A stretch of DNA of 64,000 nt from Bradyrhizobium paxllaeri (GCF_001693515.2 NZ_CP042968.1:6386001-6450000); one strand, 5' to 3'; positions 1 to 7,336 are shown, numbered from the stretch's first letter. The notes: generated by a model from the letters alone, not told the origin. A program made the numbers and translations.

Positions 1-91
1 ACACGGCGAGGAAGATCAGCACGGTCGCGAGCGCCATCAGCGTTGCGATCAAGATCTCCTCAAGCCGGTCGAGGATGCGAAGCAATATCAA
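1..91 (-). CDS. dctQ: TRAP transporter small permease DctQ, N-terminal fragment
   Basis: The last gene before the window edge, read leftwards; only the first 30 codons are present. The proposed start is a TTG at 89-91 preceded by GGGGGA. The visible N-terminus begins LLRILDRLEE and runs into a hydrophobic helix (IATLMALATVLIFLAV), typical of the 4-TM DctQ subunit that joins the large permease in TRAP transporters. It lies 119 bp downstream of the dctP gene, in the same direction. The identification rests on this short segment plus the neighbour; the start codon is uncertain. Confidence 0.7.
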   Translation of the reverse strand, partial: MILLRILDRLEEILIATLMALATVLIFLAV

Positions 92-169
92 TGTTCCCCC
101 TTCAGGCTGGGCCTCTGACAGCCCTACCCTATCCTGCGCGGCTCGCGCCGCTCGCCCCGAAAATGCGAA

Positions 170-197
170 GGGCTTCCGTGCCGTGACACGGAAGCCC
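170..197 (-). promoter_or_regulatory. dctP-dctQ intergenic stem-loop
   Basis: A perfect 11-bp inverted repeat (170-180 and 187-197, 6-nt loop) follows the dctP stop codon by 13 bp. Read on the minus strand it is not followed by a clean T-run, so it looks more like an mRNA-stabilising or attenuating hairpin. Such a hairpin could let the periplasmic binding protein be made in excess over the membrane subunits. The hairpin is seen directly; its role is inferred. Confidence 0.6.
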
Positions 198-210
198 AAT
201 CAACATTGAC

Positions 211-1212
211 CTAGTTCGTCGCGCCCCTCGTCTCCTTCAGGAACTCGTCGATCAGCGGCTGGCCGACGCGGCCGGCGACATCCTTGTAGACAGGCTCCAT
301 CGCCTTGCGCATCGCGGCGTCCTGCTCTGGCGTGAGCTTGATGATCTCGCTCTTGCCCGTCTTCTTGATGTCGGCGAGCGCGTCGTCGTTTTCCTTCTGC
401 GACTGCGCGTTGCCATAGGCGGTGGCTTCCTTCATCGCCTTCTCGCAATTGGCCCGAACGTCCGCCGGCAGCCCGTCCCAGAACTTCTTGTTGGTGACCA
501 CGACATAGCCGATGTAGCCGTGATTGGTCTCGGTGATGTACTTCTGCACCTCGTGCATTTTCTGGGTATAGATGTTCGACCAGGTGTTCTCCTGCCCGTC
601 GACGACGCCGGTCTGCAGCGCCTGATAGACTTCCGAGAACGCCATCACCTGCGGGACCACGCCGAGCGAGCGGAACTGCGCTTCCAGCACCTTCGACGAC
701 TGAATGCGGAACTTCAGGCCACGATAGTCGGCCGGCGCCACCAGCTTCTTGTTGGCGGACATCTGCTTGAAGCCGTTGTCCCAGTAGGCAAGACCGATCA
801 TGCCCTTCGGTTCGAGCAGCTTCAGGAGCCTGGCGCCGAGCGGACCGTCAGTCACTTTCCGCAGCGTCTTCAGATCGGGAAGAATGTAGGGCAGATCGAA
901 GACCTCGAACTCCTTGACCCCGATCGGGCCGAACTTCGAGTTCGAGGGCGCCAGCATCTGCACCGCGCCGAGCTGCAGCGCTTCCAGCTCTTCCTTGTCC
1001 TTGTAGAGCTGCGAGTTCGGATAGACTTCGACCTTGACCTTGCCCTCGGTGTATTTCTCGGCCAGTTCCTTGAACTTCTCGGCCGCCAGCCCCTTCGGCG
1101 TATTGGTTGCCACCACATGGCTGAACTTGATGACGATCGGCGATTGCGCCGCAGCAGGTCCGACCAGAGCCAGCGCCGCGATCGATGCCGCGGCCAAAAT
1201 CAGCTTGCGCAT
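211..1212 (-). CDS. dctP: TRAP transporter solute-binding protein DctP
   Basis: A 333-residue periplasmic binding protein of the DctP/TRAP family, which captures a carboxylate-type ligand and delivers it to the DctQM membrane complex. Residues 1-22 are a Sec signal peptide ending in AAA before QSP. The mature part starts with IKFSHVVA and continues with the family segment FKELAEKYTEGKVKVEVYPN and an EALQLGAVQM stretch. The start at 1212 is chosen because it begins the signal peptide and has GGGAGGA upstream; an upstream in-frame ATG would add 31 unlikely residues. The dctQ gene follows, as usual. The ligand cannot be read from sequence. Confidence 0.93.
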   Translation of the reverse strand: MRKLILAAASIAALALVGPAAAQSPIVIKFSHVVATNTPKGLAAEKFKELAEKYTEGKVKVEVYPNSQLYKDKEELEALQLGAVQMLAPSNSKFGPIGVKEFEVFDLPYILPDLKTLRKVTDGPLGARLLKLLEPKGMIGLAYWDNGFKQMSANKKLVAPADYRGLKFRIQSSKVLEAQFRSLGVVPQVMAFSEVYQALQTGVVDGQENTWSNIYTQKMHEVQKYITETNHGYIGYVVVTNKKFWDGLPADVRANCEKAMKEATAYGNAQSQKENDDALADIKKTGKSEIIKLTPEQDAAMRKAMEPVYKDVAGRVGQPLIDEFLKETRGATN

Positions 1213-1502
1213 GTTTCCTCCCGTTATTTTCCCGGAACGCGCCGACGCGGTTCCGATGCTTGCATGCCAGATGCACCAATATAGACAAGCCGACCGAATT
1301 GCCATTGCCCGTTAGAAGGGGCCTGTTGACGCACTTTGCTGCGCTGCAAAATCAATTCCGGTCGCCCGGTGTCGGATTATTGGTTCGGGCAGCGTGCCGG
1401 AGCTCCGCAATCCGCGTCCAATAAACGTTCGCTGTGTCTGCTTTCCTCGCAACGAAAGGCTCGGGGATTTTCTCATCCGTCATTGCGAACCAACACTCGG
1501 CT

Positions 1503-1655
1503 GTCATCCCCGCGAAGGCGGGGATCCAGTACGCCGCGGCTTATCGATTCAATCATTGTTGTCTCTGGGATACTTGGTCGCCCGGTCCCGGCTACGCCAA
1601 GGCTTCGCCGAGGCTTTCCCTCTTGGCTCGCCGAAGCTTTAGCGAAGGCGGCAAG
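1503..1655. repeat. Interspersed palindromic repeat, GTCATCCCCGC family with CGCCAAGGC extension
   Basis: The segment begins with an inverted repeat (CCCCGCGAAGGCGGGG) followed by ATCCAGTACGCCGCGG. It continues with a second motif, CCCGGCTACGCCAAGGC...CGCCGAGGC. The same composite occurs in inverse orientation at 6005-6168, and the first half recurs at 41452-41550. It lies in the 1-kb gene-free stretch between dctP and the insertion sequence. No coding capacity is apparent. Confidence 0.7.
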
Positions 1656-1719
1656 CCGGCCGATGACACTTGAATGTAGGTCGGCGATCTCGCGACATGT
1701 TCTGCCCGAGGTTTGCATC

Positions 1720-2075
1720 TTTGTTTACCCCCTTTGAGATCAGAGGGCGCAGGGAAGACCGGGTGCTTGCCGCACCCGCGGTCTCGCGTGCCATTGCGCA
1801 TAGCAAAAGGCGCACACGAGCATACAGGTACAGCGGAAACACTCCGGCCTTCCCTGCGCAATGGCTTTACGACTTACTTCGTGCTCTTCCCGGAGAACGG
1901 CTCTTTTGCCTCCGTCGCCTTTGAGAAGCTTCGCTTCTCAGGACTTAACGCCAGCACCGCGGCGCCCGAACCACACGACTTCGCCGTACGCCTCACGTCA
2001 CGTCCGTCGTCGTGACATCAGCGTCCATCGCATCTCACCGCGCGTTCGTGACGATCGCGAGCGCCCCTCATCTTG
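1720..2075. repeat. Probable long interspersed intergenic repeat
   Basis: This stretch runs from a segment ending in GAGATCAGAGGGCGCAGGG through GGTGCTTGCCGCACCC to CGTCCATCGCATCTCACC. It resembles a long intergenic element that I recall being present in many copies in Bradyrhizobium genomes, where it is often mis-annotated as small hypothetical proteins. Only one copy lies in this window, so the repeat status is from memory rather than seen here. The remaining bases up to 2247 contain only a small palindrome (ATTTCTGA-AAA-TCAGAAAT, about 2153-2171). Confidence 0.45.
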
Positions 2076-2322
2076 CCGTGAGACGGGCGGAGTTATGCGG
2101 CTGATTTGGGTGAGAACGAAAGCGGAATATTTTTGCTTCCCGGGCTTGACACCATTTCTGAAAATCAGAAATGATTTGCCTTCGGGATATCTTGTCGCAG
2201 TTGCGCATCAAGAATTGTGCTTGCGGCAAATCAGTTCGCAGAACCGTAGATTCCATGAGGCGGTGAGCGTGGCCTTTCCGATAAGGTTTGGGTTTCCACA
2301 CTCGAACCCCTCGGAGAGTCAG

Positions 2323-3483
2323 ATGCAAGCATCCACCGTAGCCACGCCCACCGCCGGCCATATTGGCACAATTTTCGTTGCAATCGAACTGAGCCAGCGG
2401 AGCTGGCGGGTCGCGCTGCACAGCCCGGACAAGGACAAGATATCGCACCACAAGCTGGAGGGTGGCGATCATGCCGAGCTGTTGGCGTTGGTGGGTCGGG
2501 TTCGGGAGCGGGCGGCTCGAACGCTGGGAGGCGTTCCGGCGGTGGCGAGCTGCTACGAGGCGGGCTACGACGGGTTCTGGCTGCACCGGCTGCTGCTGGC
2601 GGCCGGCATCACGAACTACGTGTTTGATCCCGCCAGCATTGCGGTGGACCAGCGGGCGCGGCGGGTGAAGACCGACCGGATCGATGGCGAGCGGATGCTG
2701 CGCACGCTGATGGCGTATCTGCGCGGCGAGCCGCGGGTGGTGCGGATCGTCCGGGTGCCTGCAGCCGAACAGGAGGACGCCCGCCGCGGCAGCCGCGAAC
2801 GCGACCGGCTGATCAAGGAGCAAACCGCTCACACCAACCGGATCAAGGCACTGCTGCGGCTGCGGGGCATGGCGGTCGGGAACCCGCGGCGGCGCGACTG
2901 GCTGAGCTGGCTGGCAACGCAGCGGGATTGGCAAGGCCAGGCGGTGCCGCCGCGGATGCTGAGCGAGATCCGACACGAGCACGCGCGGCTGATGCTGGTG
3001 CGCGATCGGCTCGACGTGCTCGCGCAGGAGGCGGCCGCAGCGGAGCCAATGCCTGCGGAAGCCGAGATGACCCGGCGCAGCGAACTGCTGCGCCGGCTCA
3101 AATGTCTCGGCCCGGCGTTCGCGACGACGCTGACCAGCGAGGTGTTCTACAAGGACTTCCGCAATCGCCGCGAGGTCGGGAGTTATTTCGGACTGACGCC
3201 CAGTCCATGGCGGAGCGGCGGCATCGACCGCGACCAGGGCATCAGCAAGGCGGGCAACCCGCGCGCCCGCTGTGCCGCGATCGAACTGGCCTGGCTGTGG
3301 CTGCGGCATCAGCCGGACAGCAAGCTGACCTTGGAGTACCGCAAGCGCACGCTCGATGCCGGCAAGCGCATCAAGCGCGTCGCCATCGTCGCCCTGGCGC
3401 GCAAGCTGATGGTGGCGCTGTGGCGCTACCTCACGACCGGTCTCGTGCCGGAAGGCGCGGTGCTCAAGGCCGTAAAGATCTAA
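2323..3483 (+). CDS. IS110-family transposase (DEDD recombinase), copy A
   Basis: A 386-residue recombinase. The N-terminal RuvC-like half (about residues 18-170) has FVAIELS, CYEAGYDGFWLHRLL and KTDRIDGERM, supplying the acidic residues. The first acidic position is Glu in IELS. A coiled segment (about 140-230) precedes the C-terminal Transposase_20 half with PSPWRSGGIDRDQGISKAGN, which holds the conserved serine region. The start at 2323 has GGAGAG upstream; an in-frame ATG at 2254 lies within the element's left end and is less likely. The product is identical to the copy at 35246-36406. Known IS110 enzymes use a small RNA encoded by the element to choose donor and target. Confidence 0.95.
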   Translation: MQASTVATPTAGHIGTIFVAIELSQRSWRVALHSPDKDKISHHKLEGGDHAELLALVGRVRERAARTLGGVPAVASCYEAGYDGFWLHRLLLAAGITNYVFDPASIAVDQRARRVKTDRIDGERMLRTLMAYLRGEPRVVRIVRVPAAEQEDARRGSRERDRLIKEQTAHTNRIKALLRLRGMAVGNPRRRDWLSWLATQRDWQGQAVPPRMLSEIRHEHARLMLVRDRLDVLAQEAAAAEPMPAEAEMTRRSELLRRLKCLGPAFATTLTSEVFYKDFRNRREVGSYFGLTPSPWRSGGIDRDQGISKAGNPRARCAAIELAWLWLRHQPDSKLTLEYRKRTLDAGKRIKRVAIVALARKLMVALWRYLTTGLVPEGAVLKAVKI

Positions 3484-3499
3484 CCACTTTCAACGAACG

Positions 3500-3700
3500 C
3501 GTCAGCGTCGCGGCATCTGCCGCGGTCAGCGCGGGATGGATGGTGACCGTGCCACCCTTGGGCCAGCAAACAGGCTGTTTCGTAGATGGGTCTCATCCTC
3601 GTGGCTTCCTCGCCGCATGCATGCGGAATGTGGGTGCGGATCACAGCGGTCCGACCGGATATGAGGTGATGCAGTGAGCAACTGCATAAATCGCCGGAAG
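3500..3700 (+). ncRNA. Candidate bridge RNA (seekRNA) of IS copy A
   Basis: Non-coding 3' region of the IS. Four short segments match the four DNA half-sites around an AG core. CCACCCT (3552-3558) is the reverse complement of core plus right target AGGGTGG. CGTAG (3581-3585) equals left target plus core. GGAAT (3625-3629) is the reverse complement of the element's left end ATTCC. ATATGAG (3659-3665) equals the element's right end plus core. Small inverted repeats lie between or beside them (3568-3580, 3613-3626, 3670-3686). IS1111-group elements are known to encode their guide RNA downstream of the transposase. The exact RNA ends are not known. Transcription and function are inferred. Confidence 0.6.
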
Positions 3701-3828
3701 CCAGTCCCTGAGCGCACCGACCGCGGCGGCACGCTGCGCTACGCATGGCTCCGCGCGCCGCCGCTCCACCGAACGTAAAAATCACATCCAAGCCCTGTCG
3801 GGATGCTTGACTCAAAACGCCTCATATG

Positions 3829-3920
3829 AGGGTGGGCAAAGCGCAAGCGTGCCCACCATCGCGAAACGCGCTCGATGATAAATGGTGGGCACGTCGCTGG
3901 CGCTCCTTTGCCCACCCTAC
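3829..3920. repeat. Paired REP (BIME), GTAGGGTGGGC family, interrupted by IS copy A
   Basis: Two inverted REP units (AGGGTGGGCAAAGCGCAAGCG...GTGCCCACC and its mirror ending CCCACCCTAC). The missing first bases GT(AG) lie on the other side of the IS at 2246-2249, so the element was inserted at the outer edge of this pair. Other pairs of the family occur at 8379-8470, 17851-17942, 18437-18514 and 34812-34900, and single units flank the RAYT gene. Confidence 0.9.
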
Positions 3921-3930
3921 GGTCGCGTCG

Positions 3931-3966
3931 CTAAAAACAAAACACGGCGCTCAAGGCGCCGTGTTT
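3931..3966 (-). terminator. Rho-independent terminator of leuA
   Basis: A perfect 11-bp stem (3940-3950 / 3956-3966) with a 5-nt loop. On the minus strand it is followed by TTTTGTTTTTAG. It is correctly placed for transcripts of leuA, with a palindromic repeat between the stop codon and the stem. Confidence 0.85.
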
Positions 3967-3983
3967 CGTTGCTGGTTATTGAT

Positions 3984-4056
3984 GTCATTCCGGGCGCGAA
4001 GCGAACCCGGAATCTCGAGATTCCGGGTCTGGTCCTTCGGACCATCCCGGAATGAC
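3984..4056. repeat. Palindromic repeat, GTCATTCCGGG family
   Basis: An imperfect palindrome bounded by GTCATTCCGGG and CCCGGAATGAC, with the internal motifs GGAATCTCGAGATTCC and GGTCCTTCGGACC. Relatives occur at 17181-17303, 26973-27009, 43687-43781 and 48412-48510. It lies just downstream of the leuA stop codon. Confidence 0.85.
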
Positions 4057-4078
4057 GATGGGGACAACGCGCCGCGCG

Positions 4079-5638
4079 TCAGCCCGCCGCCTGGGCCGGC
4101 ATATCGCGCTGGCGCTTCATGACGATCTTGTTGAGCGCGCCGAGATAGGCCTTTGCCGAGGCGACCAGCGTATCCGGGTCCGCGGCGCGCGCCGTCATGG
4201 AGCGGCCCTCATGCGAGAGACGCACGGAGACTTCGGCCTGCGCGTCGGTGCCTTCGGTGACGGCGTGGACCTGATACAGCTCCAGCTTGGCCTCGTGCGG
4301 CACCAGCGCCTTGATGCAGTTGAAGACCGCATCGACCGGGCCGTTGCCTTCGGCTTCCTCGATCTTCACCTGGCCGTCGACGTCGAGCTTCATGGTCGCG
4401 CGCTGCGGACCGTGGGTGCCGGCGATGACGGTCAGCGAGGTCAGCTTGATGCGATCATGCGAGGCAGCCATTTCCTCATCGACCAGCGCCTCGATGTCCT
4501 CATCGTAGATGTCCTTCTTGCGGTCGGCCAGCGCCTTCATCCGCGCGAAGGCATCTTCCAGCTGGTTCGGGCCGAGCTTGTAGCCCATCTCCTCCAGCTT
4601 GTGCACGAAGGCGTGCCGGCCGGAATGCTTGCCCAGCACCAGCGAGGACTGCTTCAGGCCGACCATTTCGGGCCGCATGATCTCGTAGGTGGAAGCGTCC
4701 TTCAGCACGCCGTCCTGGTGGATGCCGCTCTCATGCGCGAAGGCGTTACGGCCGACGATTGCCTTGTTGTACTGCACCGGGAACGAGGTCGCCGCCGATA
4801 CCAGTTTCGAGGCCCGCGTCAGTTGCGTGGTGTCGATCTTGTTCCACCACGGGAATTTGTCGTTGCGCACGTTGATCGCCATCACGATCTCTTCGAGCGC
4901 GGCGTTGCCGGCCCGCTCGCCGATGCCATTGACGGTGCATTCGACCTGCCGCGCGCCGCCGGCGATGCCGGCCAGCGAGTTCGCCACCGCCATGCCGAGG
5001 TCGTTATGGCAGTGGACGGAGAAGATCGCCTTGTCGGAGTTCGGCACGCGCTCGATCAGCGTGCGCATGAAGTGGGTGTATTCCTCCGGCACGGTATAAC
5101 CAACCGTGTCGGGGATGTTCACCGTGGTGGCGCCGGCCTTGATGACGGCCTCGACGATGCGGCAGAGGAAGTCCATCTCGCTGCGGGTGCCGTCTTCCGC
5201 CGACCATTCGACGTCGTCGATCTGGTTGCGGGCGCGGGTGACGTTGGCGATCGAGGTTTCGATCACCTGCTCCGGCGTCATGTTCAGCTTGACGCGCATG
5301 TGCAAGGGCGAGGTCGCGATCACGGTGTGGACGCGGCCGCGCTTGGCGAACTTCACCGCCTCGGCGCAGCGGTCGATGTCCTTCGGGTGCGCGCGCGACA
5401 GGCCGGCGATCACGGCATTCTTGGAGCGGCGGGCGATCTCGCTGACCGCCTGAAAATCACCTTCCGAGGTGATCGGGAAGCCAGCCTCGATGACGTCGAC
5501 GCCCATGTCGTCGAGCATCTCGGCGACCTCGAGCTTTTCCTCGTAGGTCATGGTCGCGCCGGGGCACTGCTCGCCGTCACGCAGCGTGGTGTCAAAAATG
5601 ATGACGCGGTCCTTCTCGGACTTGTTGGCGGTGGTCAT
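4079..5638 (-). CDS. leuA: 2-isopropylmalate synthase
   Basis: A 519-residue enzyme condensing acetyl-CoA with 2-ketoisovalerate, the committed step of leucine synthesis. The TIM-barrel catalytic domain starts with FDTTLRDGEQ (residues 15-24) and carries the metal-binding HCHNDLGMAVANSLAG. The C-terminal region (about 390-510, TSLTVIAGTHGPQRATMKL...) is the LeuA allosteric dimer domain for leucine feedback. The length is normal for the long LeuA type. The start has AAAGGA upstream. A leader peptide and attenuator lie upstream, and a strong terminator and a repeat downstream, so it appears to be a single-gene unit regulated by leucine supply. Confidence 0.97.
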   Translation of the reverse strand: MTTANKSEKDRVIIFDTTLRDGEQCPGATMTYEEKLEVAEMLDDMGVDVIEAGFPITSEGDFQAVSEIARRSKNAVIAGLSRAHPKDIDRCAEAVKFAKRGRVHTVIATSPLHMRVKLNMTPEQVIETSIANVTRARNQIDDVEWSAEDGTRSEMDFLCRIVEAVIKAGATTVNIPDTVGYTVPEEYTHFMRTLIERVPNSDKAIFSVHCHNDLGMAVANSLAGIAGGARQVECTVNGIGERAGNAALEEIVMAINVRNDKFPWWNKIDTTQLTRASKLVSAATSFPVQYNKAIVGRNAFAHESGIHQDGVLKDASTYEIMRPEMVGLKQSSLVLGKHSGRHAFVHKLEEMGYKLGPNQLEDAFARMKALADRKKDIYDEDIEALVDEEMAASHDRIKLTSLTVIAGTHGPQRATMKLDVDGQVKIEEAEGNGPVDAVFNCIKALVPHEAKLELYQVHAVTEGTDAQAEVSVRLSHEGRSMTARAADPDTLVASAKAYLGALNKIVMKRQRDMPAQAAG

Positions 5639-5703
5639 GGTTCTGTATTCCTTTGGGTCTTGCGCCGGTTCAAGTGGCGCTGAAGGGTCTGGTGATCTCG
5701 CTC

Positions 5704-5750
5704 AAAACCCCTGAGTGCCCAGGCGCAAATGCCCAGACGGCCCTCAGGGG
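5704..5750 (-). terminator. Attenuator terminator in the leuA leader
   Basis: The complementary segments CCCCTGAG and CTCAGGGG (5743-5750 and 5708-5715), with weaker pairing inside the loop, are followed on the minus strand by TTTT (5704-5707). The stop codon of the leucine-rich leader peptide (5744-5746) lies inside the first arm. A ribosome finishing or stalling on the leader would therefore change folding of this hairpin. This is the arrangement of transcriptional attenuation. Confidence 0.7.
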
Positions 5751-5866
5751 CCGATAAGAAGCAGAATCCCGCCAAGAAGGAGGGTGGGCGCGGACGCAGC
5801 CGGAATTGCGGGGGCAGCCTTGGCGGCTCCACCCAAAACTCCCGACTTTTCGCTGCGAATCAGCAT
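5744..5866 (-). CDS. leuL: leuA leader peptide (leucine attenuation)
   Basis: A 40-codon reading frame beginning MLIRSEKSG and ending TLLLGGILLLIGP, with six leucine codons (CTC CTT CTT ... CTG CTT CTT) in the last 12 positions. The stop lies in the attenuator hairpin that precedes leuA by about 100 bp. An AAGGG stands 12-8 bases before the ATG. The leucine cluster, the position and the following terminator are seen directly. The model is that low charged tRNA-Leu stalls ribosomes at the cluster and prevents termination. Confidence 0.75.
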   Translation of the reverse strand: MLIRSEKSGVLGGAAKAAPAIPAASAPTLLLGGILLLIGP

Positions 5867-6004
5867 TGCCAGACCCTTGTGGACGCCCAAATCTCGGCCA
5901 AAACCGTTGACGGTCCGTTGCCGCAGGGCGTTCCGGGGCTGTTCTAGACGAGAAATACAGCCGGCCGCAATGCCAAAAGATGGTCAGGATGGGTGACCTA
6001 GATT

Positions 6005-6168
6005 CTGATGTCGTCGTCCGGCGTGCCGCCTCCGCTAAGGCTACGGCGAGCCAAAAGGGACAGCCTCGGCGAAGCCTTGGCGTAGCCGGGACCGGACGAC
6101 CCGGTATTCGGCGCTCGGGCCGAGAGGCCGCAGCGTACTGGATACCCCGCTTTCGCGGCGTATGACGG
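6005..6168. repeat. Interspersed composite repeat (inverse copy of 1503-1655)
   Basis: Reading the minus strand gives GTCATACGCCGCGAAAGCGGGGTATCCAGTACGC, then CCCGGCTACGCCAAGGC and CGCCGAGGC, matching the repeat near 1.5 kb. It accounts for most of the gene-free stretch between the leuA leader and the Ada-like gene (5867-6207). Confidence 0.75.
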
Positions 6169-6207
6169 CCGGGGCGATGCAGGCCCCGGCGAGTTCTTCC
6201 CCGCCCC

Positions 6208-6780
6208 TCACCTTCTTCGACCGCGCGATGTCGCGCGGAGGCTCGACGGCGAGCGGCCGTAGAGATCGGAAAATGCCGCGTTGAAGCGGCGGACGCTGCC
6301 GAAGCCTGCGCGAAAGGCGATTTCCGTCATCGTGTCGTTGGTGGTGTCCAGCAGTCGCTTCGCCCGCTGCACCCGGCGGGTGGTCGCGACCTGCTGCGGG
6401 CTGGCGCCGACATGGCGCTCGAACAACCGCGCGAGATGGCGAGAGGTGACCCCCAGCCTCTCCGCCAATGCGACGACTGATCCGCGTTCCAGTGCGCCGC
6501 CGTCGATCAGTTTCAGTGCGCGCGCAACGGTCGAACGCGTGCCGTTCCAGGCCGGGCAGAACGGCGCGGTTTCCGGGCGGCAGCGCAGGCATGGCCGGTA
6601 TCCCGCCGCTTCGGCGGCGGCGGCCGTCGGGTAATAGCTGACGTTACGCGTCAGCGGATGCTTCACCGGACAGACCGGGCGGCAATAGATCCGCGTGGTC
6701 CGCACCGCCGTGAAGAAGCGGCCGTCGTAGCGCGCGTCGCGCCGCAGCCGCGCAGCATTGCAGACATCGAAACTCAGCAT
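6208..6780 (-). CDS. AdaA-like methyl-phosphotriester sensor and AraC-type regulator
   Basis: A 190-residue protein in two parts. Residues 5-75 are the Ada zinc domain, with the metal cysteines C33, C37 (YCRPVCP) and C64, C67 (CLRC); C33 would be the methyl acceptor that repairs Sp-methylphosphotriesters. Residues 85-185 form an AraC-type double helix-turn-helix (VVALAERLGVTSRHLARLF and MTEIAFRAGFGSVRRFNAAF). The usual O6-methylguanine transferase or AlkA glycosylase domain is absent, and the protein ends right after the HTH. It probably activates an alkylation response, though no alkA or ogt gene is adjacent. The divergent neighbour at 6914 is unrelated. Confidence 0.85.
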   Translation of the reverse strand: MLSFDVCNAARLRRDARYDGRFFTAVRTTRIYCRPVCPVKHPLTRNVSYYPTAAAAEAAGYRPCLRCRPETAPFCPAWNGTRSTVARALKLIDGGALERGSVVALAERLGVTSRHLARLFERHVGASPQQVATTRRVQRAKRLLDTTNDTMTEIAFRAGFGSVRRFNAAFSDLYGRSPSSLRATSRGRRR

Positions 6781-6913
6781 CCTCGAACTCTACCGCATCG
6801 CGCGGCCGGGAAAAATGGCTGGAGGTGATGAGGTCCGATTCCGGCCAGCAGTCGCGGTCGGACCGTCCTACATCGGGGGCGATCGATTTCACTCTCCACT
6901 GAAGGCAACAATC

Positions 6914-7336
6914 ATGAATCCGACAGCCAAGGACGTCGTCCTCAACGCCTGGAAGACATTTTCGACCCGCGACGCCGGCCAGATCGCATCCCTCTTCACG
7001 CCGGACGCCGAATGGATCGCGCCGGCCCGCAATGCGACGGCGGTGGCGCTCGCGCATACCGATCACATGGTCGGCCCCGACCAGATCGCGCGCTTCATCG
7101 CCTCTGAGATGCACCGCCTGTTCTCCGAAATCGATATCTCGTTCCGCGCTGTTCATGCCGATGGTGACACGGTGATCATCGAGGAGCGGATGCGGGCGAG
7201 ACTTCCCGAAGGACGGCATTATGACAACGACTATTGTTTCATCTTTGTCGTGGCAGGCGGCCGCATCAAGCAGGTTCGCGAGTACATGGACACGCGAAAA
7301 GGCTGGCAGATGATCTTCGGGGAAGCCGCGGCGTAG
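6914..7336 (+). CDS. SnoaL-like / NTF2-superfamily protein
   Basis: A 140-residue small cone-fold (NTF2-like) protein. N-terminal helices (VVLNAWKTFSTRDAGQIASLFTPDAEWIAP) lead into beta strands with HADGDTVIIEERMRARLPEG and YCFIFVVAGGRIKQVREYMDT, the usual SnoaL-like pattern. The length fits the family. The start at 6914 begins the conserved domain. Members range from isomerases to ligand-binding proteins, so the substrate is unknown. It is divergent from the Ada-like gene, with a REP fragment just downstream. Confidence 0.8.
   Translation: MNPTAKDVVLNAWKTFSTRDAGQIASLFTPDAEWIAPARNATAVALAHTDHMVGPDQIARFIASEMHRLFSEIDISFRAVHADGDTVIIEERMRARLPEGRHYDNDYCFIFVVAGGRIKQVREYMDTRKGWQMIFGEAAA

Larger units (their letters stand above)
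2248..3828 (+). mobile_element. IS110-family (IS1111-like) insertion sequence, copy A
   Basis: A 1,581-bp element defined by comparison with an inverted second copy at 34901-36481. Identity starts at AGATTCCATGAGGCGG and ends at CGCCTCATATG. The flanks differ beyond the target repeat. The ends carry short subterminal inverted repeats (ATGAGGCG / CGCCTCAT) rather than terminal ones, and no target duplication beyond a shared AG dinucleotide is seen; both are traits of the IS1111 group. The element sits inside a GTAGGGTGGGC repeat: GT-AG lies on the left and AG-GGTGGGCAAAGCG on the right. It carries one transposase gene and about 345 bp of non-coding DNA 3' of it. Confidence 0.92.

Noticed and set aside
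1713..2015. Small frames in the long intergenic repeat that look like widespread hypothetical proteins
   Set aside because: The similarity comes from a high-copy DNA repeat, not a conserved protein; no ribosome site or consistent frame.
1861..2322. Extension of the transposase frame far upstream of the IS boundary
   Set aside because: The frame runs through unrelated flanking DNA that is absent from the second IS copy, so the true start is inside the element.
2300..2325. A tRNA-like T-arm (CTCGAACCCC) near the IS left end
   Set aside because: No cloverleaf can be formed around it; it lies within the insertion sequence.
3480..3815. Antisense frame of 111 codons in the 3' part of the IS (also 34914-35249)
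   Set aside because: It overlaps the candidate guide RNA region, lacks protein-like composition, and is conserved only because the two IS copies are identical.
3829..3920. REP pairs considered as a possible CRISPR array
   Set aside because: Units are palindromic, mostly in inverted pairs at scattered intergenic sites, and there are no regular spacers or cas genes.
4052..5683. A 543-codon open frame on the plus strand opposite leuA
   Set aside because: Antisense shadow of a GC-rich real gene; the sequence is His/Arg/Asp-rich without any family motif. The same applies to the long antisense frames opposite livGFHM, ilvB, hflK, the TTT genes and the IS transposases.
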